Shown piece after piece: positions 27,146 through 35,616 of a DNA stretch of 43,143 nucleotides (positions are counted from its first letter, which is position 1; every line of letters starts with the position of its first letter). The notes beneath the pieces were generated by a model. The model was given only the letters and a program-made list of their open reading frames with translations, was not told the DNA's origin and searched no databases. Position numbers and translations under genes: made by a program. Source of the stretch: JARFVT01 sp036677425 (GTDB lineage Bacteria > Pseudomonadota > Alphaproteobacteria > UBA8366 > Aestuariispiraceae); NCBI GenBank assembly GCA_036677425.1, contig JARFVT010000008.1, positions 1-43,143 of the forward strand. Direction: 5' to 3'.

Positions 27146-28415
27146 TTCCTGCGATATAATAATAATTGCTCGCGCTGATTTTTAATATAATTGCTGCGTT
27201 TATGTGGTTTTGTGTTGTTTCTAAAACCGTATTACCAATCCAGCCAGATCTTCCAAATTCAAATGATGACATACCGACTTCTGGGACACCGTCCATATCC
27301 CATCTTTTTAAATATCTTCGCCTTAATGACCAAATATTTTTTTCTTCAAAATGCTTCCAAACCACCAAACTTCATCAGGGTCAATAATCGCTTGCGCTAA
27401 TAAATTCATATATCTTTGTCGATCAAATTTATTAACCTTTATTTTCTCGGTAAATTTTTCTTTAAATAAATCCATACCAATGATTAATGGCTCGCCCATG
27501 ATATCTTTATATATAACGTCCCTGGTTCTTGTTGCGCCAAAATTACCCAAGAATGCATCCATATAAAATTCATCTGATTTTCCATCGGGTAAAATAATTG
27601 ACGATGATATTTTTGTCGGCGCGGGCATATCTGGCTTGTCGAAATACTCGCTTATGGGAAAACTGCTTGGTAGACCACCACCATCTGGCGGGTAATGAAT
27701 GGTTTATTTCTTGATTTTCCCACATTAAAGGCAAAAACCCGCATCAATGCCTTTTGGAACTTTTGTAATTTCGCCAGTGCGATTATTTATATAATCGCGC
27801 ATCTCAACCTTTGGCGTTTTTGATAATTTATAACCATATCTGATTAAATCACGCTCTGATAACTGCTGGGTATTACACCGACAGAACCATCCATTGGGCG
27901 GGAAATGCGTATCCCAAAATTTATCGTCAATATCTAAGACAAGCCCGTGCCACGCCTTATGCTGTGGCCTTGTGCTTTCATCATTCACCGCCACATATCT
28001 TATATAAGGCCGCTGTTTTTTAACCCGTTGATACCGTTCCCACCGCCCAAATGCGTGGGCGGTTTTTAAATTCGTATCAAATATTATTTCCAACCTGCGA
28101 TTGCTGCCTAACTGGACTTTTTTCATTTCACCAGTTAACGGGTCTTTTTCATGCCCAATGCCCCACCAACCTTTTTTCTTTAAAATTGGCGTTAAATCTT
28201 TTTTGAATTGATAAAATGTCGTGCCTTCAGAAATGGCCTTTTCAACGGCATTTCTAATATCTTCAAGCAAATCCAACCGCATTGCCTTTGCCACTGTAAA
28301 AGCCACCCCATGCTCCTCTTGAAAATATCTTTCCAATCAAAACTTATGGCAAAACCTTTTTGCGAAAATATTCGACCGCCTCAATCGCGGTTAATGGCTT
28401 TAAATCAACCGCCAT
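27139..28415 (-). pseudogene. F: gpF-like head morphogenesis protein fused to a PBECR2-type nuclease domain, several frame breaks
   Basis: Starts at ATG 28415 (MAVDLKPLTAIEAVEYF). After a break at VLP the gpF minor-head core follows: IFDTNLKTAHAFGRWERYQR, PYIRYVAVNDESTRPQHKAW and HFPPNGWFCRCNTQQLSERD, ending PKGIDAGF. Two more shifts near 27725 and 27652 lead into a linker and a second domain: YMNLLAQAIIDPDEVWWFG, LRRRYLKRWDMDG, SGWIGNTVLETTQNHINAA and a final QREQLLLYRRKD. That second domain matches the phage Barnase-EndoU-ColicinE5/D-RelE-like (PBECR2) fold, often fused to Mu-type head proteins. Full length is about 425 residues. The nuclease may enter the next host or mature inside the head, and its target is unknown. 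Confidence 0.75.
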
Positions 28416-29954
28416 GATTAACGCCGATTATCTTACCTGCAAGCCTTGTCTGAAAATTGCCCCTTGCCATTAAATCTGCCAATTCATCAATATTCATTTT
28501 ATCTGCTTGGGCAAGTAATTTTATTTTAAAAATCATCAAAATCTGTTGAATTTTCTAATATTTCTTCAATTCCCGCACTGATTTTTGGGACTATCTTTTT
28601 GGCCTCAATCGCCATTAATTGCGCCAAACTATCAATTTCATCGGTTGTGCCGTTATCTCGACCCCGCGATAAAACTGCCTTTTTATCGGCTTCTTTATCG
28701 GTTACTTTATCGTTAACAACTTCTTTTATTTCCCCCCGCCTAAAATATCATCGTCATCTTCTGGCGGCATTAAGCCTGTTTTTTCATAAATTTGCTTGCG
28801 GCTAATCTTTAAACCCGCATCTGATAATATTTTTACCGTCTGTGAAAATTCTTTTAAATCTGTCTCATCCGCCCTGCCAATTAATATTTTTGGATATGCT
28901 TTTTGCGGCCCAAAATTAACATCGACTAACGGCTTTACAATATCGCGCCTTAAAACGACCTGCAACATATTCGCATCTGACCGTTCGATATCTTGACGCA
29001 CTTCATTATGTTCTTTTGATACCGCATGTCCGCCCGATACCGCGTCTGTGGTGGTTGTCTGACCCAGCACCGCCTTTGATATTTGATAATCTAAATAATT
29101 GCTAAATCTTTAAATAATGCCGCATTGCCGCTCATTTTGGCTTCGATAAATTCCATACTCATATTGGCTGGAATAACCGCTGCCGCGTCACGGCCAATTT
29201 GTTTTACCGCCCTTAATAATATATTTTTTTCACGATCACTGGCTTGCCCGTGATAACGCCCCACGCGATATGGCTGGCCGTAAATTTCCAAAAATTGCAC
29301 CCATGATTTTATATCAAAATTCTTAAATATATATCCCCATGCCGCTAATCTGGCGATACCACCACGGATGGGGATGCCAGTTTTTGCCTTGGATATAAAA
29401 GTTACAAATTTATATGGATGGGCCGATATTGGCGTTAACCCATCCCCCGTTTTAATCATTATATCACGGCGATTATCGGGTGAAAATCAAACCATCTTGG
29501 ATCGCGATGCTCTAACGATTTTATAATCCATTTTGTCTCAGACGTTTCCCACATAATCTCGGTAACGGAAAAACCTTTTCCTATAGCATCTAAAATATTA
29601 AACATTTCTTCTTGCAATTCACCACGATCAATAAATTGCTTGATCAAATCCGCATTGCGCTCATCTTGCACGCTTTCACTTGCGGCAACGACGCTAAGTT
29701 CTAACTGGCTTACCTGCCGCTTTCTTGTGCCAAGAACCGCGTTATAATGCGGGTCTTTTTCTTCCATATCTTCTGCTAATGCCAAATATGTTGCCGGTCG
29801 CCACTTTCTGCTTCTTTTAAAATATTTGCTAATTTTTGCGGTGATAACCCTACAGATGGATGTTCGGCAAATAATTGTCGCCCGTTAAATTGATCCGCTG
29901 CTGCGACCTCGTTCAACAACCCATTTTTTGAAATTTTGAATTAATTTTATTCAT
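28405..29954 (-). pseudogene. Portal protein, DUF935 (Mu gp29-like), multiple frame breaks
   Basis: Portal ring subunit through which DNA enters and leaves the head. It can be read from ATG 29954 in successive frames: NGLLNEVAAADQFNGRQLFA, HPSVGLSPQKLANILKEAES, DMEEKDPHYNAVLGTRKRQV, LEHRDPRWFDFHP, SWVQFLEIYGQPYRVGRYHG, a DUF935 hallmark, then LGQTTTTDAVSGGHAVSKEH, and a C-terminus LLAQADKMNIDELADLMARG ending at 28405. At least five shifts occur, and full length is about 516 residues, as expected. It overlaps the gpF start by 11 bases. Confidence 0.85.
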
Positions 29955-29965
29955 TAACCACATTT

Positions 29966-31564
29966 CTAATATGCCCCATCACCAAAATTATTATCATCAT
30001 TATCATTATATTGATCATCCGCGTGCATTGCCATTTGTTGGCTGCGGGTTTCCCGCTCAGCATTAAAATCATCGGCGGCAATATTTTTTTGAACCGGCAT
30101 ATATTCATAATCAAATGTTTTTTGACTAATGGCGTAATATGCTAACGCGCCCGCAATTGCCGCATCGCCGTGGCGATATTTGCCGTTCATTCCTTTGCGA
30201 CGTTTACCTTGCGGCACTTTGGCGACACCGCCCTCCATCACGACCAACCGATGATCACCTAAAACATCCTGGTCGCGGGGCAGGGTGATGGTTTTATCTT
30301 CCATCGCCGATTTATACTTTGGCATATTTTGCCGATACCATTCGGTTGAAAATTTTATTTCTTCAATATTTCCATATCGTTGATTGGCGACCTCCGCCAA
30401 AAACGCACCATTCCCGCCCGCATCCATCGCACCGCCGATAAAACGCGGCAACCGATCCAACATAAAAAATAAAATCATCTTTTGAATTTCAAATGGGATA
30501 TTATGCAACTCCACCAAAAACGGCGTGTTTTGCTACCATTCCGCTTGACATTTGCAGGGCCAATTAACCGATAAATCCCCCGATCTACCAAAGTCTGAAC
30601 CAAAGGCAGTCGGCAGCATGGGGTTCAAATCGGCCAATAATGGTTCAAGATTTTCAACCAACCAATCTTTTATTTCCGCCTGCTGCATATGCTTTGGTAG
30701 GTTGCTAAATGAATCGCTCTTTGCCAATCGCAACATTGGAATATCACTAACCGAAACGCTATTTAATAATTCAGATGGAAATATGTGCCGCTGCTTTTTG
30801 ACGGTATACAAAATAATTCTTCATCGGCATCATCATCGTAAAAATCAATTAATTCTTGCCGCCACTTGGCCTCGCCGGCGGCGCTCCATTCTTTATCTTC
30901 GGTCAAACAAATCCGTTTATAAAGACCATCTTTTAATGCATCATCTAAATCTGTCCGCAATAAGATATATGGCTTTTTTTTCCGCCGCGAATATCTTGGA
31001 CAAGGTTGTTAAATTCGCTATCCTCACCATGATGGCTAGAGATGATCAAAACCTTACCGCCCCACATCAAAAATGCGATTGCCGCCTTTATTACCGCTTC
31101 TAAATCATCGTGGAATGCGGCCTCATCAAAATCGCAAGACCTTGTTTGCCACGCAAACGACCTGGCGCTTGATGGCAAGGCCAATATCTCATAACCTGAT
31201 GCAAATTTTATTCTAAAGATCTTTATCGATTTTTCTGGGTTCTTATCATCGACAAAAAAACTTTCCTCAATTCCCGATATTGCCTGATTAAAACGCTTCG
31301 CCCAAAGGCACAATAAACAATAAATTCTCGTGCCATTTCTAAGTTATAGCCCATATAAAAAACATCCATACCACCCGCAGATTTGCCCATCCCTGCCACC
31401 AATACCGCCAACGCCGCCACCGCCCATGTAATTCCTATGCGTCTTGATTTTTCATAAATAACCACCGGATTTGCAAAAACCGAGGTCATCATTATTTTTT
31501 GATAATCAATGAATATATCGGGGAAAATATCAGGGGTATTTTCCATGTCGAATGTATCAGGCAT
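29966..31564 (-). pseudogene. Terminase large subunit (Mu gp28-like), multiple frame breaks
   Basis: DNA-packaging motor. The first frame gives the ATPase start: FANPVVIYEKSRRIGITWAV (EKSRRIGITW is the Mu-type Walker A region) and FYMGYNLEMAREFI. The next gives FRIKFASGYEILALPSSARS and Walker B CDFDEAAFHDDLEAV with the coupling motif LIISSHHGEDSEFN. Later pieces carry KEWSAAGEAKWRQELIDFYD, the nuclease-domain acidic motif AFGSDFGRSGDLSV, GGAMDAGGNGAFLAEVANQR and the C-terminal KYRHGDAAIAGALAYYA. Four or more shifts are needed to join them, and total length is about 530 residues. It overlaps the small-subunit gene by eight bases. Confidence 0.88.
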
Positions 31565-32108
31565 TATCTTTTATACCTAAAATTCCACCACGGATTAAAT
31601 TCATGTTTTCTTTCGACAAGCCTTGTTTTGCGCCAATTTTTTCAATTTCATCTGCCGCATCCGCTAAAACCTGCTCGCGCACGATAATATCGCGCTTGGC
31701 ATTTATCTCGTCCGCTTTTTCCATCCTTTGAATTATCAAGGATAAATTTGCTAATGATTTTAAATCTATCACCACGCCATCGTCGCGGTTATAGATATCT
31801 TCGCTGGCATCATAGGCTAATTTTCGAACCAGTTCGATCATCAATCGACCTGCCTTGCCCTTGGGCATGCTACCCATATATTTTGCCATCATTTCCATGC
31901 TGGCGTTCGATTGCATGATCCTTTTTCGCATCACCGAATATCTGTGCAATGCCGATTTGCTTATGCGTAACGGCAAATTTTCATTGCATAATTTTTGATT
32001 AATAATATCCGCCAAACCATCAAAGGATAATGAATTTTTAGATAATTCATCATTTAAAAACTCTAAAATTTCTTCTGGCAATTGATGAATAGACGATCTT
32101 TTCGGCAT
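31557..32108 (-). CDS. Terminase small subunit-type protein, DUF3486 (Mu gp27-like)
   Basis: 183 residues, intact. It opens MPKRSSIHQLPEEILEFLND and has a helix-turn-helix-like region (FDGLADIINQKLC, ISKSALHRYSVMRKRI), the pattern of DUF3486. A long helical C-terminus follows (VIDLKSLANLSLIIQRMEKA) and ends GLSKENMNLIRGGILGI. Mu gp27 recognises phage DNA and hands it to the large subunit gp28, whose gene follows with an eight-base overlap. Confidence 0.88.
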   Translation of the reverse strand: MPKRSSIHQLPEEILEFLNDELSKNSLSFDGLADIINQKLCNENLPLRISKSALHRYSVMRKRIMQSNASMEMMAKYMGSMPKGKAGRLMIELVRKLAYDASEDIYNRDDGVVIDLKSLANLSLIIQRMEKADEINAKRDIIVREQVLADAADEIEKIGAKQGLSKENMNLIRGGILGIKDNA

Positions 32109-32111
32109 GGT

Positions 32112-32405
32112 CTAGCCCTTGGGCGCAGGCCTTGCCACGCCGTCCTTTATGCTGTTGCCACGCGATACATCCAGTCCCTGGGCAGTCAAAGTTATCGACG
32201 ATAAATCATCGCTTAAACATTCAACCTCGACCAAGCCAATTTCCGTTAAAAATTCGATCTGACTGTTAATTTTAACCTTGCTGTGATGAAAGCCGAAACC
32301 ACCCAAAATATCGCAAAGAACGGCAAAGACGCACCGATACTGGTGTAATTCGCCTAATATTCGCAATATCTCTAACCGCAAATGCGTCATCATTGTTTTT
32401 TTCAT
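32112..32405 (-). CDS. Winged-helix phage protein, VpaChn25_0724/Mu gp26-like
   Basis: 97 residues, intact: THLRLEILRILGELHQYRCV, then a winged-helix region LGGFGFHHSKVKINSQIEFL, TEIGLVEVECLSDDLSSITL, TAQGLDVSRGNSIKDGVARP. The pattern of L-R-L-x-I-L-R-x-L at the start, L-T-x-x-G-x-D-V near the end and a G-V-x-R-P tail is that of the small protein between gp25 and gp27 in Mu-like phages. Role in head assembly or packaging is not settled. Confidence 0.8.
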   Translation of the reverse strand: MKKTMMTHLRLEILRILGELHQYRCVFAVLCDILGGFGFHHSKVKINSQIEFLTEIGLVEVECLSDDLSSITLTAQGLDVSRGNSIKDGVARPAPKG

Positions 32406-32411
32406 ATTGGT

Positions 32412-32849
32412 TCATTTTTGCACCCTTAAAAAATCATCAATCCGTGATATTTGCTTGTCCATAGCTTGAAATAATTCTTTCAACCCTTGAAAATTGCCCG
32501 TCATCTCGCGCAAATCGCCATGAAAATCACTAACCGTTTTGGTCAAGGCTTTTATGTCATTCTCATCAGGGATATGGCGCAACTGCTCTTCTATCTGCGT
32601 TAATCGCTCCGAATGACCTTGCGCCCTTGCCGCATGGCTAGTGGTTACCTTATCGATAATGTCGCTATGGTTATGGGCTACTTGGTCAATTTTTTGATTT
32701 AATTTATTATCGAGATCAACCATCGCCGTTTTTGTCGCCGATTGTTTCTTTGAAAAATAAATAAATGCAAAGGTAAAAAACCAAATTAATATCATTATTA
32801 AATCGCGCAAAATCTCATACAACAAGGCTTTATCTATTGCGGCAAACAT
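32412..32849 (-). CDS. DUF2730-family protein (Mu gp25-like)
   Basis: 145 residues, intact. One N-terminal membrane segment (about residues 17-34, LIMILIWFFTFAFIYFS) is followed by a long coiled coil (DLDNKLNQKIDQVAHNHSD) and the DUF2730 C-terminus GDLREMTGNFQGLKELFQAM then DKQISRIDDFLRVQK. The membrane anchor plus coiled coil resembles spanin-like or accessory lysis proteins, and the gene follows the holin. The exact function of the family is unknown. Confidence 0.82.
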   Translation of the reverse strand: MFAAIDKALLYEILRDLIMILIWFFTFAFIYFSKKQSATKTAMVDLDNKLNQKIDQVAHNHSDIIDKVTTSHAARAQGHSERLTQIEEQLRHIPDENDIKALTKTVSDFHGDLREMTGNFQGLKELFQAMDKQISRIDDFLRVQK

Positions 32850-32852
32850 TTG

Positions 32853-33299
32853 CTAAAACATCCCTTTCACTGCTGTTTTCAGCTTGTCTTTATTCTTGTC
32901 ATATGTCCGCACACCACAGTAGCCAAGATATCCAGAACCAAAAAGATACCACAAAGCCTCGGGTATGGCTGCTAACAAGCGTTCTATGTTATCTGCTGCC
33001 TGGAACACTTGTGTCGGCCACCAGATACCAAGGATACCGCCAAAAAAACATGACATTATTACAAAATACATCACATATAAAAAGGCTGGCCTTGCACGGC
33101 TGGTCCATTTATCTTTGCTTTTTGCTTCCTCAACAATGGCAGACATCTTAATATTAATAACCTTAAGGCTATGTTGGTTTTTTTCCGTCAATATTTTATG
33201 TTTGGCGGCTAGCCTTTCGTCGTCACTGGTGAATAAATTATCGATTAAATCAAAGGCCACAGATAGCGTTTGTGATATTTCCGCTACTGGCGAGATCAT
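32853..33299 (-). CDS. Holin, 3TM GTA-release type
   Basis: 148-residue inner-membrane protein of the 3TM holin family linked to gene-transfer-agent release. The hallmark KSKDKWTSRARPAFLYVMYF precedes the first clear membrane segment (about residues 74-93). A second is at GIWWPTQVFQ to ALWYLFGSGYLGYCG (about 112-131), and the C-terminus is Lys-rich. Its ATG overlaps the stop of the L,D-transpeptidase gene (ATGA), giving an endolysin-holin pair. It would form pores that release or activate the lysis enzyme. Confidence 0.85.
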   Translation of the reverse strand: MISPVAEISQTLSVAFDLIDNLFTSDDERLAAKHKILTEKNQHSLKVINIKMSAIVEEAKSKDKWTSRARPAFLYVMYFVIMSCFFGGILGIWWPTQVFQAADNIERLLAAIPEALWYLFGSGYLGYCGVRTYDKNKDKLKTAVKGMF

Positions 33300-33847
33300 G
33301 AGCCTTCATCCATCAGGCAAGGGTTAATATTGCCTTCACGATTATATAAAAAATTGCCATTATCAAATGGGCGAAGGCAAATGACCTCGCCGGCCTCGTT
33401 AATTTCGACATAAATATCATTATCGCCAACCGCGTTATATAATGCGTCGAAATCATGATCTAATATTCTGACACAACCATACGTCGGGACTAACTTTATA
33501 CTGCCACGCCCGCCGTGGATGCCTAACCCTGTTCGCTTATTCGACGCTATTGCGGCCTTGCCAGATAACCCTGATAATGCAATCCAGCCATGGCCTATAG
33601 ACCGATGGCGCTCTTAAATATTACAATTTTACTTTTTTTTATATATACCTGTCGGCGTGTCGCCATATGGCTCGACACTATTGCGTGACTTGTTATTTGC
33701 CTTTATTGCCCTCGCGTTATCGGCCTTGCCAAGGCATGATATTGCCGCCATGATTTGCGCCCCACGGCTATTACATAACCATAATTTGCCGTCTTCATAA
33801 CGATTTTTGGGCAATTCAATTTTAATTATAAACTTTTGATCAGACAT
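33296..33847 (-). pseudogene. YkuD-type L,D-transpeptidase in the lysis position, frame breaks at an A8 run
   Basis: Predicted peptidoglycan enzyme of the lysis cassette. The N-terminal frame (33847-33629) reads MSDQKFIIKIELPKNRYEDG, KLWLCNSRGAQIMAAISCLG and GDTPTGIYKKK, the usual YkuD strand pattern. It breaks at the T8 run 33633-33640 on the plus strand, and one further shift is needed. It then continues GHGWIALSGLSGKAAIASNK, RTGLGIHGGRGSIKLVPTYG and CVRILDHDFDALY. IHGG followed by TYGCVR is the catalytic His/Cys signature (Cys in GCVR). About 185 residues. No other endolysin is seen, so it probably acts as the lysis enzyme or modifies the wall. It overlaps the holin start by four bases. 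Confidence 0.75.
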
Positions 33848-33898
33848 AAAAAAAACACCTTTAAAATTAGATGCTAAAATTAACTTATTTTTATGTGG

Positions 33899-33929
33899 TT
33901 TATTACCTGTCAGTGTGACAGGTAATAAA
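33899..33929 (-). promoter_or_regulatory. 14-bp perfect dyad before the lysis genes, candidate late-promoter activator site
   Basis: Arms TTTATTACCTGTCA and TGACAGGTAATAAA flank a GTG centre in the gap between mor and the L,D-transpeptidase gene. No T-tract follows in the direction of transcription, which argues against a simple terminator. It shares the GTCA/TGAC core with the dyad before the protease gene and includes outer TTAT/ATAA tetrads like those of Mu C sites. A similar half-site TTATTACCTGT occurs near 36346-36356. Confidence 0.5.
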
Positions 33930-33934
33930 TATAT

Positions 33935-34339
33935 TTAATCAAATAAATCTGGATATTTTGGCGGGTTATTAATTCTGCCTTGGGCGATACTGCGGCTATT
34001 ACAACATAAAATTTCGGCAATATCACAAATTTTATAATTGGCAGCGCGCATGTTAATAACGACTTGCCGTCGTTGCGGCCCTGCTTTTATTAACACGCTC
34101 GGCACATGCAACACCGAACCATTAAAGATATGCCACACTTGATTTGATAAATCAATACTCATTACTTTGACCAATTTTGAAATCATTTCTTCGCGATTAT
34201 TTTTAAAATAAAAATCACGCCCGCCAAATTGGCGAACAAACCGCGAAGTTGCTAATATTCCTGCAATCTCGGCAAATTGCGCAATTTCTTTACAAATATC
34301 ACTTATGGCAATTGGCGGCTCAACGGTCATATGACACAT
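33935..34339 (-). CDS. mor: Mor-family transcription activator (middle/late operon regulator)
   Basis: 134-residue DNA-binding activator. The dimerisation part reads EIAQFAEIAGILATSRFVRQ then FGGRDFYFKNNREEMISKLV and IFNGSVLHVPSVL, matching the Mor pattern (GG then a beta-strand, a second G-x-x-x-x-x-P strand). The C-terminal helix-turn-helix is QVVINMRAANYKICDIAEIL then CCNSRSIAQGRI. In Mu, Mor turns on the middle promoter and the related C protein turns on late promoters. Only one such gene is seen here, directly before the lysis cassette, so it may cover both steps. It overlaps the 54-residue gene by 13 bases. Confidence 0.85.
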   Translation of the reverse strand: MCHMTVEPPIAISDICKEIAQFAEIAGILATSRFVRQFGGRDFYFKNNREEMISKLVKVMSIDLSNQVWHIFNGSVLHVPSVLIKAGPQRRQVVINMRAANYKICDIAEILCCNSRSIAQGRINNPPKYPDLFD

Positions 34340-34494
34340 TTTCCCGGTCGCACCATGACTTTAAACCCCTCAATAATTTTATACCCCTGATCTGGTTCTA
34401 ACCACTCAATATTATCAACCCCCGCCATCCGCCGAACATACCCATTTGGGGTTTTTTTGCACCAACTATCCCTGCCTTTAACAATAACCGCCAT
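34327..34494 (-). CDS. Small phage protein (55 aa) overlapping mor
   Basis: Intact 55-codon frame: MAVIVKGRDSWCKKTPNGYV, RRMAGVDNIEWLEPDQGYKI, then EGFKVMVRPGKCVI. Its end overlaps the mor start. No known family. The tidy overlap and full openness next to disrupted genes support it being real. Confidence 0.55.
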   Translation of the reverse strand: MAVIVKGRDSWCKKTPNGYVRRMAGVDNIEWLEPDQGYKIIEGFKVMVRPGKCVI

Positions 34495-34545
34495 AAAAAC
34501 CCAAATTTTTCTTACATATAATTTATTCGATATCTTAAATTTATT

Positions 34546-34788
34546 TTAATTAATTATTTTATTCTTATTATTTGGCTTTTTAAATAATTGTTTGTTGCTG
34601 AATTTTTTACATTCAGCCAGAATCAACCGCATATCCTCGTCGCTTGCACCCGCGCTGCTTTTCTTCGATATTATTCGCATTATAATTGCTTTGCGATCTA
34701 TATTGCTAATCGCTCCTGACGCCACGATTGCCCGCATAATTTTATTGCACCTTATCCATTCCGCCGTTACTATTTTAATATTTCCCAT
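34546..34788 (-). CDS. Gp16/GemA-like small phage protein
   Basis: 80 residues, intact: AEWIRCNKIMRAIVASGAIS, NIDRKAIIMRIISKKSSAGA, SDEDMRLILAECKKFSNKQL. A short helical domain with an IDRKAIIMRIISKKSS-A core and an M-x-x-I-L-x-E-x-K end resembles the N-terminal part of the Mu gp16/GemA (DUF1018) family, which lies between replication genes and mor in Mu. The longer C-terminal region of GemA is missing. Its start overlaps the upstream 61-residue gene by 14 bases. Confidence 0.5.
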   Translation of the reverse strand: MGNIKIVTAEWIRCNKIMRAIVASGAISNIDRKAIIMRIISKKSSAGASDEDMRLILAECKKFSNKQLFKKPNNKNKIIN

Positions 34789-34960
34789 TATTCATTTCCT
34801 CGCTATTTTCTTCCATTTTTACGTATATATTATCCAACATTTTTTTATGATCTAATTTTTCTGCCACCGTTAAATCATTATATTTTTTGCCTATTTTTTT
34901 AATTTGCAAAACGGGTTCTTGATAATTTTTCAACGCATCCCATATTTTTTTATGCTGCAA
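34775..34960 (-). CDS. Small charged phage protein (61 aa)
   Basis: Intact 61-residue frame rich in Lys and Glu: MQHKKIWDALKNYQEPVLQI, then KKYNDLTVAEKLDHKKMLDN. It is probably all helical, possibly a short coiled coil. It lies in the series of short overlapping early genes between the replication-type genes and mor, overlapping the next gene. Function unknown. Confidence 0.5.
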   Translation of the reverse strand: MQHKKIWDALKNYQEPVLQIKKIGKKYNDLTVAEKLDHKKMLDNIYVKMEENSEEMNNGKY

Positions 34961-34964
34961 ATAT

Positions 34965-35360
34965 TTATAATTTTATTTCATCTTCTACTTCCCGCCATGA
35001 CGGCCAGAACTGATTGCGTGATGGTTGTTTTTCTAAAATTTTAACCACTTCAACTGCGGGAAATGACATTAATTTTCTGGCATATAATTTAATTTGTATT
35101 TTTAAATCATCTGCTGATAAATTATTTGGTCTTATTGTTAATAATCGAAGCTCGCCCAACAAATTAACAACATCTGATAAATCCGCTGGTTGCGCCCATT
35201 TTTCAAATGTTTTTAATGCCCGCGCGATATCATTATCTGGTATTTTCGCCATCATTTTTATTGCTAATATCTTGTCGTAACCTTTGCTCCAACTTAATTT
35301 CATGCTGGATATCACGGATTGTGGAAGCAACACAGACCCGCTCAACCCCTCCACCACCAC
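34965..35360 (-). CDS. Phage early protein with WPSWREVEDEI C-terminus
   Basis: 131-residue intact frame opening at GTG 35360, or at an internal start such as ATG 35303. The conserved-looking parts are DIARALKTFEKWAQPADLSD, LKIQIKLYARKLMSFPAVEV and KILEKQPSRNQFWPSWREVE. The ending F-W-P-x-W-x-E-V/L-x-x-x-I recurs in small proteins of phage replication regions, where it often precedes DnaC-like or accessory replication factors. It overlaps the upstream gene by 19 bases. A replication-associated role is inferred. Confidence 0.55.
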   Translation of the reverse strand: MVVEGLSGSVLLPQSVISSMKLSWSKGYDKILAIKMMAKIPDNDIARALKTFEKWAQPADLSDVVNLLGELRLLTIRPNNLSADDLKIQIKLYARKLMSFPAVEVVKILEKQPSRNQFWPSWREVEDEIKL

Positions 35361-35616
35361 GGGTGTTTGATTTGGTTGTTATAATCGATTTCCCACCGCT
35401 CGTCGTTAAGCCACGCAGCGCAGCCTTTAACGAACTGCCCCCGACCTTCGGCACTTTTGGCATATGCGATGCATCCATGATATATCTCCTCAGTCTTGGC
35501 TCGTTTGACCGCGCGTGCCCATGCAATAAAACGCCTTATTCTTATATACCGCGCCGCCCGCGTGGGAAATTTAGCCAAAAATCATTAAATTTAACGGGAA
35601 ATATTTTATTTTTCAT
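35342..35616 (-). pseudogene. Phage replication-accessory-type protein with WLN-RW C-terminus, one frame break
   Basis: Starts at ATG 35616 (MKNKIFPVKFNDFWLNFP), shifts frame near 35560, and continues TRAARYIRIRRFIAWARAVK, RAKTEEIYHGCIAYAKSAEG and FVKGCAAWLNDERWEIDY, ending 35342. A DF-W-x-x-(Y/F)-P start and a terminal W-L-N-x-x-R-W are a familiar pair in short proteins or C-terminal domains of phage replication initiators. About 91 residues if repaired. It overlaps the methyltransferase stop by 11 bases. Confidence 0.6.
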
